8,009 nt of DNA from a bacterium UBA3734 (lineage in GTDB: Bacteria > Bacteroidota > Bacteroidia > Bacteroidales > Bacteroidaceae), in contig DFHC01000066.1 in assembly GCA_002372575.1 (NCBI GenBank), positions 1,821-9,829 on the forward strand, written 5' to 3'. Numbering within the stretch: the first letter of the stretch is position 1; each line of letters begins with the position of its first letter. This document shows, piece after piece, positions 1 through 6,774 of this stretch. The notes below the pieces were generated by a model. The model did no database searches. It had not been told where the DNA came from and was given only the letters and a program-made list of their open reading frames with translations. The position numbers and the translations under genes are program-made.

Positions 1-1843
1 AGATGTTCTCGATGATGTCTTTCATGGCGAAGCCGATACCCGTCGAAAGGCCGCCCGAAACCACCACGAGCCACGTGTTGTTCACGCGCATGATGCCGAG
101 CGAAATCAGCAGCCACGCTCCCCAAACCACCAACTGAATCACGTTTTTCACCATCAGGCTGCGTGTGGCGGCGGTAGAGAGGTCGCTTTTCTCGAAATAG
201 AGCCTGACGAGGCTCTGCAGCGTGCGGTTGATGTATTTGAACAGGAAGAAAAGGCTCACCACGAGCGCAATCGACATGAAACTGAGCGTGAAATTCTTCG
301 ACTCGATGAATTTCTTGTTGAAAATGTGGCGCGCGGCATCGCTCAGGTTGAACACGTCGGTGGCCCAGTAGAACGAAAACAGCACTGAGAACACGCCCAA
401 GACGGGCAGCACCACCGTATAGAGGAAGTGGAAGAACCACGTGTCGGTGATGGGTTTCGAGTCGAGTTCCCTGCGCTTCGCATACGACTTCAGCCAGCCC
501 GAGATGCAAGTGAGCGTGAGGATGCAGGTGAGCTGCATAATCCAGAGAATGAGCAGTTGCACGCTGGCGAGCGTGTAGCCCATCCACGAGCAAAGCACCG
601 ATGCGATGAACACGAAGAGCGAAACATAAGTATAAAAAACGTCGCTGCGCGGAATGTTGTGCTTGTGGCGGCGTATGACATACCACTGCCAGAGCATGCA
701 AATGAGCAGCGAGGGAGGGAGAATCAGATTGACCAAGTCGTTGGGAATGAGCACGATGCGGAATATGATGACCAGCAATCCCATGAAAATGAGCGGCGCA
801 TAGATGCGGAAGGCGCTCTTGATTTGCGAGCCGTCGAGCCTGAGCAGCAGCGAGATGAGGATGACGCCGAGCAGCCACGTGTATTGCACGAGCAATTTCG
901 AGGCCATGATGAGGAAATTCTGCTCCACCGTGGCCCTGATCACGCCCAGAATAATCGCCAGCAACACCACCGACGCCGTCATGATGATACACATGCGCTT
1001 GGCCATGAAGCCCTCCGTGCGCAGCCGTTTGGGCAGCAGGTAGCGGATGACCACCGACGCAATGACAAACGACACGAGGCTATAGATGAACAGCGCGACG
1101 AAGAGGAACAAAATCACCCTCACGTCCCAGTCGGAGCGCACGCCCTGGTCGTAGGTCATGTATTTTTTCATCACCGTCTGTCGCGTGTCGCGCAGGTTGC
1201 TCCCCAAGTTTCGCAGAATGTTGAAATAATGCTCGCCCCGGATGTTGAAAATGCTCGTCTGAATGTCCAGATAGCGCTTATTGGCATAGTCGTTCAGACT
1301 TTTCAGCTGCCGTTCCGTGTTCTCGTAGTAGCCGATGTAGTCGTTCAGCTGCTCGCGGTTGTCCTTCAGCGTGCGGCGGATGTTCACGGCAAGAGCCAGA
1401 CACACGCTGCGGTCGGTTTTCGCCCGTTCCGAGAGCGCCATCGTCGGCATGTTCGAGAGGTTCACAATCAGGCTGTCGTAGCGTGCAATGTCGGCGTTGG
1501 CCTTTTCCAGATACGTGCGGAAGGGCATCACGTTGCGCTGAAACTCCTGATATTGCTCCGTGGCTTCGTGGCAGGCGTAGGTCAGGTCGAAAATGTAGCC
1601 CGTCTTCTGCGAATAGAGCATCAGCGAGTTCTGGTTCGAGCGGTTCAGCACGCCGAACAGGTTTTTGCGGATGGCCTCCTGCTGCTCGCGCATAAAACCG
1701 CTCTGTCGTTCCAGTTCGGAATGGAAAGTGGTGAGCTCAGTGCGCAGCACGGAGAGCGTGTTGTCGATGTCCTTCTCCTTCAGCACGGCGTGGGTTGGCA
1801 GCACTGCCAGCAGCAGAATCAGCGATAATATGCTTTTTTTCAT
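1..1843 (-). CDS. MscS-family mechanosensitive ion channel, C-terminus cut off by window edge
   Basis: This is a large small-conductance-type mechanosensitive channel of the inner membrane, expected to release solutes on hypo-osmotic shock. I translated 614 codons from ATG (complement of 1841-1843) with no stop before the window edge. A signal peptide (about residues 1-19, ending LPTHA) is followed by a polar, probably coiled-coil periplasmic domain (about 20-235). About eleven hydrophobic segments follow from residue 241. The last one contains SGGLSTGIGFAMKDIIENI (about 596-614), which matches the Gly/Ala-rich pore helix (TM3) and start of the beta domain of MscS. The cytoplasmic beta and C-terminal domains are therefore missing from view. 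The long extra N-terminal part makes it a MscK/YbdG-like large member rather than a minimal 286-residue MscS; the exact subfamily is inference. The start is supported by the signal peptide and a TAnnTTTG element 24 bp upstream. It is divergent from the kinase gene. Confidence 0.9.
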   Translation of the reverse strand, partial: MKKSILSLILLLAVLPTHAVLKEKDIDNTLSVLRTELTTFHSELERQSGFMREQQEAIRKNLFGVLNRSNQNSLMLYSQKTGYIFDLTYACHEATEQYQEFQRNVMPFRTYLEKANADIARYDSLIVNLSNMPTMALSERAKTDRSVCLALAVNIRRTLKDNREQLNDYIGYYENTERQLKSLNDYANKRYLDIQTSIFNIRGEHYFNILRNLGSNLRDTRQTVMKKYMTYDQGVRSDWDVRVILFLFVALFIYSLVSFVIASVVIRYLLPKRLRTEGFMAKRMCIIMTASVVLLAIILGVIRATVEQNFLIMASKLLVQYTWLLGVILISLLLRLDGSQIKSAFRIYAPLIFMGLLVIIFRIVLIPNDLVNLILPPSLLICMLWQWYVIRRHKHNIPRSDVFYTYVSLFVFIASVLCSWMGYTLASVQLLILWIMQLTCILTLTCISGWLKSYAKRRELDSKPITDTWFFHFLYTVVLPVLGVFSVLFSFYWATDVFNLSDAARHIFNKKFIESKNFTLSFMSIALVVSLFFLFKYINRTLQSLVRLYFEKSDLSTAATRSLMVKNVIQLVVWGAWLLISLGIMRVNNTWLVVVSGGLSTGIGFAMKDIIENI

Positions 1844-1867
1844 GATTTCTTTTGTGAATTTCAGATG

Positions 1868-1875
1868 CAAAGATA
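1868..1875 (-). promoter_or_regulatory. Bacteroidota -7 element for the MscS-type channel gene
   Basis: On the minus strand this reads TATCTTTG, an exact match to the Bacteroidota -7 consensus TAnnTTTG. It ends 24 bp before the channel start codon, a normal distance. No convincing TTTG lies 19-21 bp upstream: the only nearby TTTG is 11 bp away, and a TTCG sits at 18 bp. The -33 half is therefore weak. The call rests on one 8-bp match in the right place and direction. Confidence 0.5.
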
Positions 1876-1917
1876 CGATTTTTTCGCAAAATACGAAGGA
1901 TTGTCGGAAGATTTTTT

Positions 1918-1925
1918 TATTTTTG
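1918..1925 (+). promoter_or_regulatory. Candidate -7 element for the kinase gene
   Basis: TATTTTTG matches TAnnTTTG and lies 16 bp before the kinase ATG. The surrounding run of T residues makes a chance match more likely than for the other promoters. The only upstream TTG (1901-1903) is 14 bp away, shorter than the usual 19-21. Together with the element at 1868-1875 it suggests that the 98-bp gap holds two back-to-back promoters. Confidence 0.4.
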
Positions 1926-1941
1926 CAGAAAAATTATCGAT

Positions 1942-2886
1942 ATGAGGAGAAACAATCGAAATGCGGCGGTGCTCGTGGCCGACAGCGGCAGCACCAAGAC
2001 CGACTGGATGCTGCTCGGCGAAACGGGCAGGAAGTCGTTTCAGACGCAGGGACTGAACCCCGTTTTGATGCCGGAAGAGCAGATTGTCGGCATTCTGCAA
2101 TGCGAATTGCTGCCGGAACTGCCGAATGAGGACTGTTTTGAGGTGTTTTTCTATGGTGCTGGCGTGCGAGCCGAGTTCGTCGGGAAAATGGAGCAGGCGT
2201 TTCAGCAGGCTTTCGCAGCCGGCTCGCCGTTCGCCGCCATCACCCCACACTCCACACTCCACAATCCACACATCACACTCCACACTCCACACGTCACACT
2301 CCACGCAGCATCCGACCTCCTCGGTGCCGCCCGCGCCCTTTGCGGCCACGCGGAAGGTGTCGCCTGCATCCTCGGAACGGGCAGCAATTCCTGTCTTTTC
2401 GACGGTGAGAACATCGTGCAAAACACGCCCGCCTTGGGTTACATTCTGGGCGACGAAGGCAGCGGCGCATCGCTTGGAAAACGCTTTTTGAATGCACTTT
2501 TCAAAGGCGTTCTATCGGAATCGTTATACATTGATTTTCAGAAAGAAACATCGCTTTCGCTCGATGAAATCATCAAGAAGGTTTATCGCGAATCCATGCC
2601 CAACAGATTCCTCGCTTCCTTCTCGAAATTCATCCATCTTCACCTTGAAAAAGACGAGGCTCTCCGCGAGCTTGTGAAAGACGAATTTCGGCGTTTTTTC
2701 CGTCATAACATCGTGCCCTATCAGCGTCGCGACCTTGCCGTGAATTTCGTCGGGAGCATCGCCCATCACTACGAGCCGCTGCTGCGCGAAGCCGCCCGCG
2801 ACGAGGGTTTTGAAGTGGGGCTTGTTGTTACCTCGCCCATCGGGCGACTCGCTGATTACCACCAGTCGGAAGGGCTTTTTTCGTGA
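1942..2886 (+). CDS. N-acetylglucosamine kinase-like ATPase (BadF/BadG/BcrA/BcrD family)
   Basis: This is probably a cytoplasmic sugar kinase of the ASKHA fold that phosphorylates N-acetylglucosamine or a similar amino sugar in salvage or cell-wall recycling; the substrate is inferred from family. The phosphate-1 loop DSGSTKTD is at residues 14-21, the LGTGSNSC loop at 144-151, GDEGSGA at 170-176, and the C-terminal VGSIAHHY segment at 270-277. It is 314 residues, longer than the roughly 280 I recall for Bacteroidota relatives. Most of the excess is a 21-residue low-complexity segment at about 102-122 (three copies of a PHxTLHx heptapeptide) encoded by a 7-bp tandem repeat, sitting just before the conserved SDLLGAARAL helix. 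All core motifs and the reading frame survive, so the enzyme may be active. It starts at ATG after an A-rich leader. Its stop lies 65 bp before the tamL ATG. Confidence 0.85.
   Translation: MRRNNRNAAVLVADSGSTKTDWMLLGETGRKSFQTQGLNPVLMPEEQIVGILQCELLPELPNEDCFEVFFYGAGVRAEFVGKMEQAFQQAFAAGSPFAAITPHSTLHNPHITLHTPHVTLHAASDLLGAARALCGHAEGVACILGTGSNSCLFDGENIVQNTPALGYILGDEGSGASLGKRFLNALFKGVLSESLYIDFQKETSLSLDEIIKKVYRESMPNRFLASFSKFIHLHLEKDEALRELVKDEFRRFFRHNIVPYQRRDLAVNFVGSIAHHYEPLLREAARDEGFEVGLVVTSPIGRLADYHQSEGLFS
2246..2301 (+). repeat. Tandem 7-bp repeat (CACACTC)x8 inside the kinase gene
   Basis: Eight head-to-tail 7-bp units. Five are exact CACACTC (2246, 2253, 2274, 2281, 2295) and three are variants: CACAATC (2260), CACACAT (2267) and CACACGT (2288). 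A partial CACG follows. Because 7 is not a multiple of 3, three units (21 bp) encode one turn of a heptapeptide, giving three PHxTLHx copies. Gain or loss of one unit would shift the kinase frame. The interrupted units should slow slippage. Confidence 0.9.
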
Positions 2887-2933
2887 TTTTCCCCATGAAA
2901 AGCCACTTCGTGCGGAAAAACCGAGGCCAAAAT

Positions 2934-2964
2934 TTTGTTTTTCGCCCACTTATGCGTAATTTTG
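2934..2964 (+). promoter_or_regulatory. Strong Bacteroidota promoter match at the tamL start
   Basis: TTTG at 2934-2937, a 19-bp spacer, then TAATTTTG at 2957-2964. This matches the Bacteroidota sigma-ABfr layout (TTTG, 19-21 bp, TAnnTTTG) in both elements and spacing. Transcription would begin near 2969-2973. That is downstream of the ATG at 2952 and at the in-frame GTG at 2970, so the match bears on where the tamL protein starts. It would give tamL, menG and menA a promoter separate from the kinase gene. Confidence 0.6.
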
Positions 2965-5195
2965 TGCCCGTGAAACGCGCAAAATGGTTTTTCGGCGTCG
3001 TTGTCGTTGCGTTTGTGGCGGTGGTGATGGCTTCGTGTTCGGCTACGAAATTCGTGCCCGACGGCGACTATATGTTGCAGTCGGTGAGGGTGAAGTCAGA
3101 GCCGAAGGGTTTCGACGTGGCATCGCTTGCGCCGTATGTGCGCCAGAAGGAAAACTCGCGGTGGTTTTCGCTCATGAAGATTCCGCTCGGTGTGTATTCG
3201 CTGTCGGGAAGAGATACGACAAAATGGTTAAACCGAATGTTGCAACGAATTGGTGAACAACCAGTTATATTCGACACAGCATTGGCTGTTTCTACCTGTC
3301 GTGACCTGCAGACAGCCATGAGAAACATGGGTTATCTTCACGCTGAAGTGGATCTGAAAACGAAGGTGAAAGGCAAGAAATTAAAGGCCGTTTACACGCT
3401 CCGTCCGGGTGCTCCCTACGACATCCGCGACATCTTCTACGACATCCGCGACGAGCAAATTGACAGCATCTTGCGCACGGAAGACCGCGGTCAGTTGCTG
3501 CGCGAGGGTGACCCATTCAAGGTGAGCACGCTTGATGCGGAGCGCAAGCGTATCACGACGTTTCTGATGAATCGGGGCTACTATCGTTTCAACAAGGATT
3601 TCATCAGCTACACCGCCGATTCGTCCCGTTACAGCAAGGAAATCGACCTGACGCTGCACTTGCAGAAATATCGCGCCAATAACGACGAACCGCCCACCGA
3701 GCACCCGCGTTACCGCATTCGCAACGTGAATTTCCTGAGCGGAAACACTGCGGAACAGGGCGAGCGGATTCCCCTGCGCCGTCGGGTGCTCGAGAACAAC
3801 ACGGCGATTCGCGAAGGAGCATATTTCAGCAGTGCCGATTTGCAGAAAACCTACAACAATTTCGGGCGACTGCAGGCCGTGAAATACACAAACATCAAGT
3901 TCACGGAGGTGCCCGACTCAAATCTGCTCGACTGCGACGTGCAGGTGAGCATGAACAAACCGTCGGTGATTGCATTTCAGCCCGAGGGTACGAACACGGC
4001 CGGTGACCTCGGCGCGGCGGCCTCGCTCACGTTCGAGAACCGAAACCTGTTCCGCGGCTCAGAGGTGCTGAGCGTGCAGCTGCGAGCCGCTTTCGAGGCC
4101 ATCACGGGCTTGGAGGGCTATCAGAACAAGAATTACGAGGAATATGGCGTGGAGACGAAGCTGATGTTTCCGCGCTTCGTGGCGCCGTTTCTTTCGCGCG
4201 AGTTCAAAAGGCGCAGGACGGCCACGTCGGAATTGTCGCTCTCGTACAACCTGCAGAATCGGCCGGAGTTCCATCGCCGCGTGTTCTCCACGGCCTGGCG
4301 CTATCGCTGGACAGACCAAAGCCGCAACACCAACTACCGCTTCGACCTGCTCGACCTGAACTACGTCCACATGCCGTGGATCAGCTCGACGTTCAAACAC
4401 GACTATCTCGACAGCGTGAGCAACCGAAACGCCATCCTTCGCTACAACTACGAAGACCTTTTCATCATGAAAATCGGCTTCGGAATCACTGTGAACCGAG
4501 GAAACCACGCCTTCCGCGCCAACGTGGAAACGGCGGGCAACCTGCTCTCGGCCATCGCCTACACCGCCGGACTGCACAAGAATGCCCAAAACCAATATAC
4601 GCTCTTCAACATCGCCTTTGCGCAGTATGCGAAGTTCGATTTCGACTATACCCATCTCTGGCAGCTCGACACGCACAACCAGCTTGTGGTCCATGCCGAT
4701 TTGGGCATCGCGTGGCCCTACGGAAACAGCACCGTCTTGCCCTTCGAGAAGCGCTATTTCGCCGGTGGAGCCAACTCCGTGCGCGGTTGGAGCGTGCGCG
4801 GACTGGGCCCGGGAAAGTTCCGAGGCACCGACGGGCGCATCGACTTCATCAACCAAACGGGCGACATGAAGTTCGACTTCAACTTGGAATATCGCACGAA
4901 ACTTTTCTGGAAATTCCACGGCGCCGCCTTCATCGATGCGGGCAACATCTGGACGCTGCGCAACTATGCCGACCAGCCCGGCGGACAGTTTAAGTTAGAC
5001 GAGTTCTACAAGCAGATTGCCGTGGCCTACGGCTTGGGCATCCGACTGAATTTCGACTACTTCGTGCTGCGTTTCGACATGGGCATGAAGGCCATCAATC
5101 CGGCCTACGAGGACTCGCACGAGCACTACGCCTTCCTGCATCCACGCTTGAGCCGCGATTTTTCGTTCCACTTCGCTGTGGGACTGCCGTTCTAA
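2952..5195 (+). CDS. tamL: TamL/TamA-like Omp85 outer membrane lipoprotein (BamA/TamA family)
   Basis: This is an Omp85-superfamily outer membrane protein, expected to help insert or assemble outer membrane proteins. Counting from ATG 2952 (747 residues), a lipoprotein signal ends at VVMASC, so Cys29 is the likely lipidated residue. POTRA-like repeats occupy about 40-335 (for example GYLHAEVD near 127-134 and MNRGYYRFNKDF near 206-217). A beta barrel fills the rest, with the Omp85 loop-6 motif VRGW at 610-613 (AGGANSVRGW) and a C-terminal Phe. A lipobox on a TamA-like protein is the hallmark of TamL, described in Bacteroidota and Chlorobi; BamA itself or another Omp85 paralogue is the alternative. 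Other in-frame starts are GTG 2883 (overlapping the kinase stop), ATG 2895 and GTG 2970. The first two give over-long signal n-regions. The last fits a shorter signal and the promoter at 2934-2964. menG follows after 50 bp. Confidence 0.85.
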   Translation: MRNFVPVKRAKWFFGVVVVAFVAVVMASCSATKFVPDGDYMLQSVRVKSEPKGFDVASLAPYVRQKENSRWFSLMKIPLGVYSLSGRDTTKWLNRMLQRIGEQPVIFDTALAVSTCRDLQTAMRNMGYLHAEVDLKTKVKGKKLKAVYTLRPGAPYDIRDIFYDIRDEQIDSILRTEDRGQLLREGDPFKVSTLDAERKRITTFLMNRGYYRFNKDFISYTADSSRYSKEIDLTLHLQKYRANNDEPPTEHPRYRIRNVNFLSGNTAEQGERIPLRRRVLENNTAIREGAYFSSADLQKTYNNFGRLQAVKYTNIKFTEVPDSNLLDCDVQVSMNKPSVIAFQPEGTNTAGDLGAAASLTFENRNLFRGSEVLSVQLRAAFEAITGLEGYQNKNYEEYGVETKLMFPRFVAPFLSREFKRRRTATSELSLSYNLQNRPEFHRRVFSTAWRYRWTDQSRNTNYRFDLLDLNYVHMPWISSTFKHDYLDSVSNRNAILRYNYEDLFIMKIGFGITVNRGNHAFRANVETAGNLLSAIAYTAGLHKNAQNQYTLFNIAFAQYAKFDFDYTHLWQLDTHNQLVVHADLGIAWPYGNSTVLPFEKRYFAGGANSVRGWSVRGLGPGKFRGTDGRIDFINQTGDMKFDFNLEYRTKLFWKFHGAAFIDAGNIWTLRNYADQPGGQFKLDEFYKQIAVAYGLGIRLNFDYFVLRFDMGMKAINPAYEDSHEHYAFLHPRLSRDFSFHFAVGLPF

Positions 5196-5231
5196 ATTTA
5201 CAATTTTACAATTTGACAATTTACAATTTAC
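5195..5231 (+). repeat. Short tandem repeat (AATTTAC)x5 between tamL and menG
   Basis: Five A/T-rich units in a row: AATTTAC (5195), AATTTTAC (5202), AATTTGAC (5210), AATTTAC (5218) and AATTTAC (5225). The first unit begins on the last base of the tamL stop codon, and the array ends 14 bp before the menG ATG. It forms no hairpin and has no T-run, so it is not a terminator. It fills most of the 50-bp gap and could set the spacing or accessibility of the menG start. It is the second period-7 array in the window. Confidence 0.85.
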
Positions 5232-5245
5232 ATCTGACAGAGGAA

Positions 5246-5935
5246 ATGAAGGAAAAAGCCAATATCGCTTCGCTTTTCGACCATATTGCCGACACCTACG
5301 ACAGGCTCAACCACCTGCTCTCGCTCAACATCGACCGTTATTGGCGGAGAAAGAGCGTGAAGCAACTGAGTGCGTGTGAATCGCTGCTCGACGTGGCCGT
5401 TGGAACCGCCGATTTGTCTATCGAAATAGCGCGTCAGCAGAAGGCCGAAAAAATTGTGGGCGTGGATATTTCGGAGGAAATGATGCAAATCGGTCGAAAG
5501 AAAATCGAACAGAAAAAACTCTCGCACCGCATCACGCTGCTTGCGGGCAACGCCCTGCAACTCCCCTTCGAGGACAACGCCTTCGACGCCGTTGCCTGTG
5601 CGTATGGCGTAAGGAATTTTTCTAATCTGGAGCAAGGGTTAGGCGAGATGTGGCGGGTGCTGAAGCCTGGCGGGCAACTTCTGGTTTTGGAGTTTTCCTA
5701 TCCGAAAAATCCGCTGGTTCGCAGGCTCTACGATACTTATTTCACGCGTATCCTGCCGAAAATTGGCAAGTGGGTCAGCAAGGACAAGACGGCATATACG
5801 TATCTGTGTCAGAGCGTCAAGAATTTCATCTGGGGCGAGGAAATGACACGGAAATTGGCAGAAATAGGCTTTCAGACCCCCGAATATCGCCCCCTCACCT
5901 TCGGAATTACAACCATCTACACGGCAAGAAAATGA
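5246..5935 (+). CDS. menG: Demethylmenaquinone methyltransferase (MenG/UbiE)
   Basis: This enzyme transfers a methyl group from S-adenosylmethionine to demethylmenaquinone, the last step of menaquinone synthesis; it acts at the cytoplasmic membrane face. The 229-residue protein has the usual family length. It shows the N-terminal FDHIADTYDRLNHLLSL signature (11-27), SAM motif I LDVAVGTADL (48-57), the acidic SAM-binding residue D74 in VGVDIS, GVRNF (121-125) and RVLKPGG (137-143). Motif I has GTA where the textbook form is GTG; I believe this is common in Bacteroidota relatives. ATG 5246 is chosen because the sequence upstream is repeat (TTG at 5213 lies inside it). AGAGGAA abuts this ATG and resembles a Shine-Dalgarno site, though it is very close. 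The gene overlaps menA by four bases (ATGA), indicating coupled translation. A ubiquinone role (UbiE) is unlikely in this phylum. Confidence 0.93.
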   Translation: MKEKANIASLFDHIADTYDRLNHLLSLNIDRYWRRKSVKQLSACESLLDVAVGTADLSIEIARQQKAEKIVGVDISEEMMQIGRKKIEQKKLSHRITLLAGNALQLPFEDNAFDAVACAYGVRNFSNLEQGLGEMWRVLKPGGQLLVLEFSYPKNPLVRRLYDTYFTRILPKIGKWVSKDKTAYTYLCQSVKNFIWGEEMTRKLAEIGFQTPEYRPLTFGITTIYTARK

Positions 5936-6774
5936 AGAAAATACTCCTGTGGATACGTATGCTCCGCCCGCAGACACTGCCTGCATCGCTCTGTCCGGTG
6001 GCGATAGGGCTTCTGGCCGTTCCGCTGCACGCTCCCTGCGTGGCTGCTATCACGCTTCTGTGCGCTCTGAGCTTGCAGATTCTGTCGAACCTCATCAACG
6101 ACTACTACGACTTCGTTCGCGGTGCCGACCAAGCTGGTCGGGCAGGCTTCAAACGTGGATTGGCCGAGGGCGAGGTCAGCGTCGGGCAGCTGTTGGTGGC
6201 CATTGCCATGGTGCTTCTCGTGGCGGTTGGAACGGGAGCGTTCTTGGTGGGGCAGGGCGGCTGGCCGATATTGCTGATAGGCTTGTCGGCACTGTTTTTC
6301 GCGTGGCTCTACACCGCCACACGTTTTTCGCTTTCCTATCTCGGCATAGCCGACCTCTTTGTGTTCACCTACTATGGCGTGGTGGCCTCTACCGGCACTG
6401 CCTACTTGCAGACAGGACATTTCTCCGCCACCGCATTTTTCTCGGGTGGCGTGTGCGGACTATTGTCGATGTGCGTATTGATGATCAACAACCTCAGGGA
6501 TATACAAAGCGATGCTGTGGTGGGAAAGCTCACGCTGCCCGTCAGATTCGGTAAAACGGCAGGGGAAACGATGATGTTTGTCTGCATCTTGCTGACGCCG
6601 ATTTTCTCTTTTCTGGCCTATGGCTTGAACCTCTCAATGCTGATTGTTATCCCTGCACTCTATGTCTTTTGGCGCGTTCTCCGTGCCGAGGGGAAAGCCT
6701 ACAACAAATGCCTGGCGATGATGGGGCTGGCCAACATCATGTACGTGCTGTTGGTTCTGTGCGTGCCGACGTAA
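5932..6774 (+). CDS. menA: 1,4-dihydroxy-2-naphthoate polyprenyltransferase (MenA)
   Basis: This integral membrane prenyltransferase of the UbiA superfamily joins a polyprenyl diphosphate chain to 1,4-dihydroxy-2-naphthoate to make demethylmenaquinone, which MenG then methylates. The 280-residue protein is about eight or nine hydrophobic helices. It carries both Asp-rich, Mg-diphosphate-binding motifs: NLINDYYDFVRGAD (53-66) and NNLRDIQSD (186-194). The second is followed by VGKLTLPVRFG, close to the VGKxTLxVRxG typical of MenA and unlike UbiA or protohaem IX farnesyltransferase. The ATG at 5932 shares ATGA with the menG stop, so the two final menaquinone steps are co-translated. The stop codon directly abuts that of the opposing dedA gene, with no terminator between them. 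Confidence 0.93.
   Translation: MKKILLWIRMLRPQTLPASLCPVAIGLLAVPLHAPCVAAITLLCALSLQILSNLINDYYDFVRGADQAGRAGFKRGLAEGEVSVGQLLVAIAMVLLVAVGTGAFLVGQGGWPILLIGLSALFFAWLYTATRFSLSYLGIADLFVFTYYGVVASTGTAYLQTGHFSATAFFSGGVCGLLSMCVLMINNLRDIQSDAVVGKLTLPVRFGKTAGETMMFVCILLTPIFSFLAYGLNLSMLIVIPALYVFWRVLRAEGKAYNKCLAMMGLANIMYVLLVLCVPT

Noticed and set aside
428..1828. A 466-codon open frame on the plus strand, rich in His, Gln, Arg and Glu.
   Set aside because: It is exactly antisense to the MscS-type channel gene, with codons in mirror register. In that register a stop appears only where the channel gene uses TTA, CTA or TCA, codons this G/C-leaning gene rarely uses. The translation has no recognisable domain, while the minus strand gives a clear channel protein.
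2246..2301. CRISPR-like array.
   Set aside because: The units are 7 bp head to tail with no spacers and lie within a coding sequence, so this is a simple tandem repeat.
1861..2421. A minus-strand open frame with a repeated VECDVW-like peptide over the heptamer array.
   Set aside because: The peptide repeat is only the reverse reading of the CACACTC DNA repeat. The plus-strand frame contains all the kinase motifs.
2873..2904. Possible hairpin GGCTTTT...AAAAGCC after the kinase gene.
   Set aside because: The stem is only 7-8 bp, mostly A-T, with a loop of 16-18 nt and no T-run after it, so it is not a credible terminator.
4059..4919. A 286-codon minus-strand open frame within tamL.
   Set aside because: It is antisense to the beta-barrel coding part of tamL, which has clear Omp85 motifs. 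The openness is explained by codon bias and the antisense translation lacks domain features.
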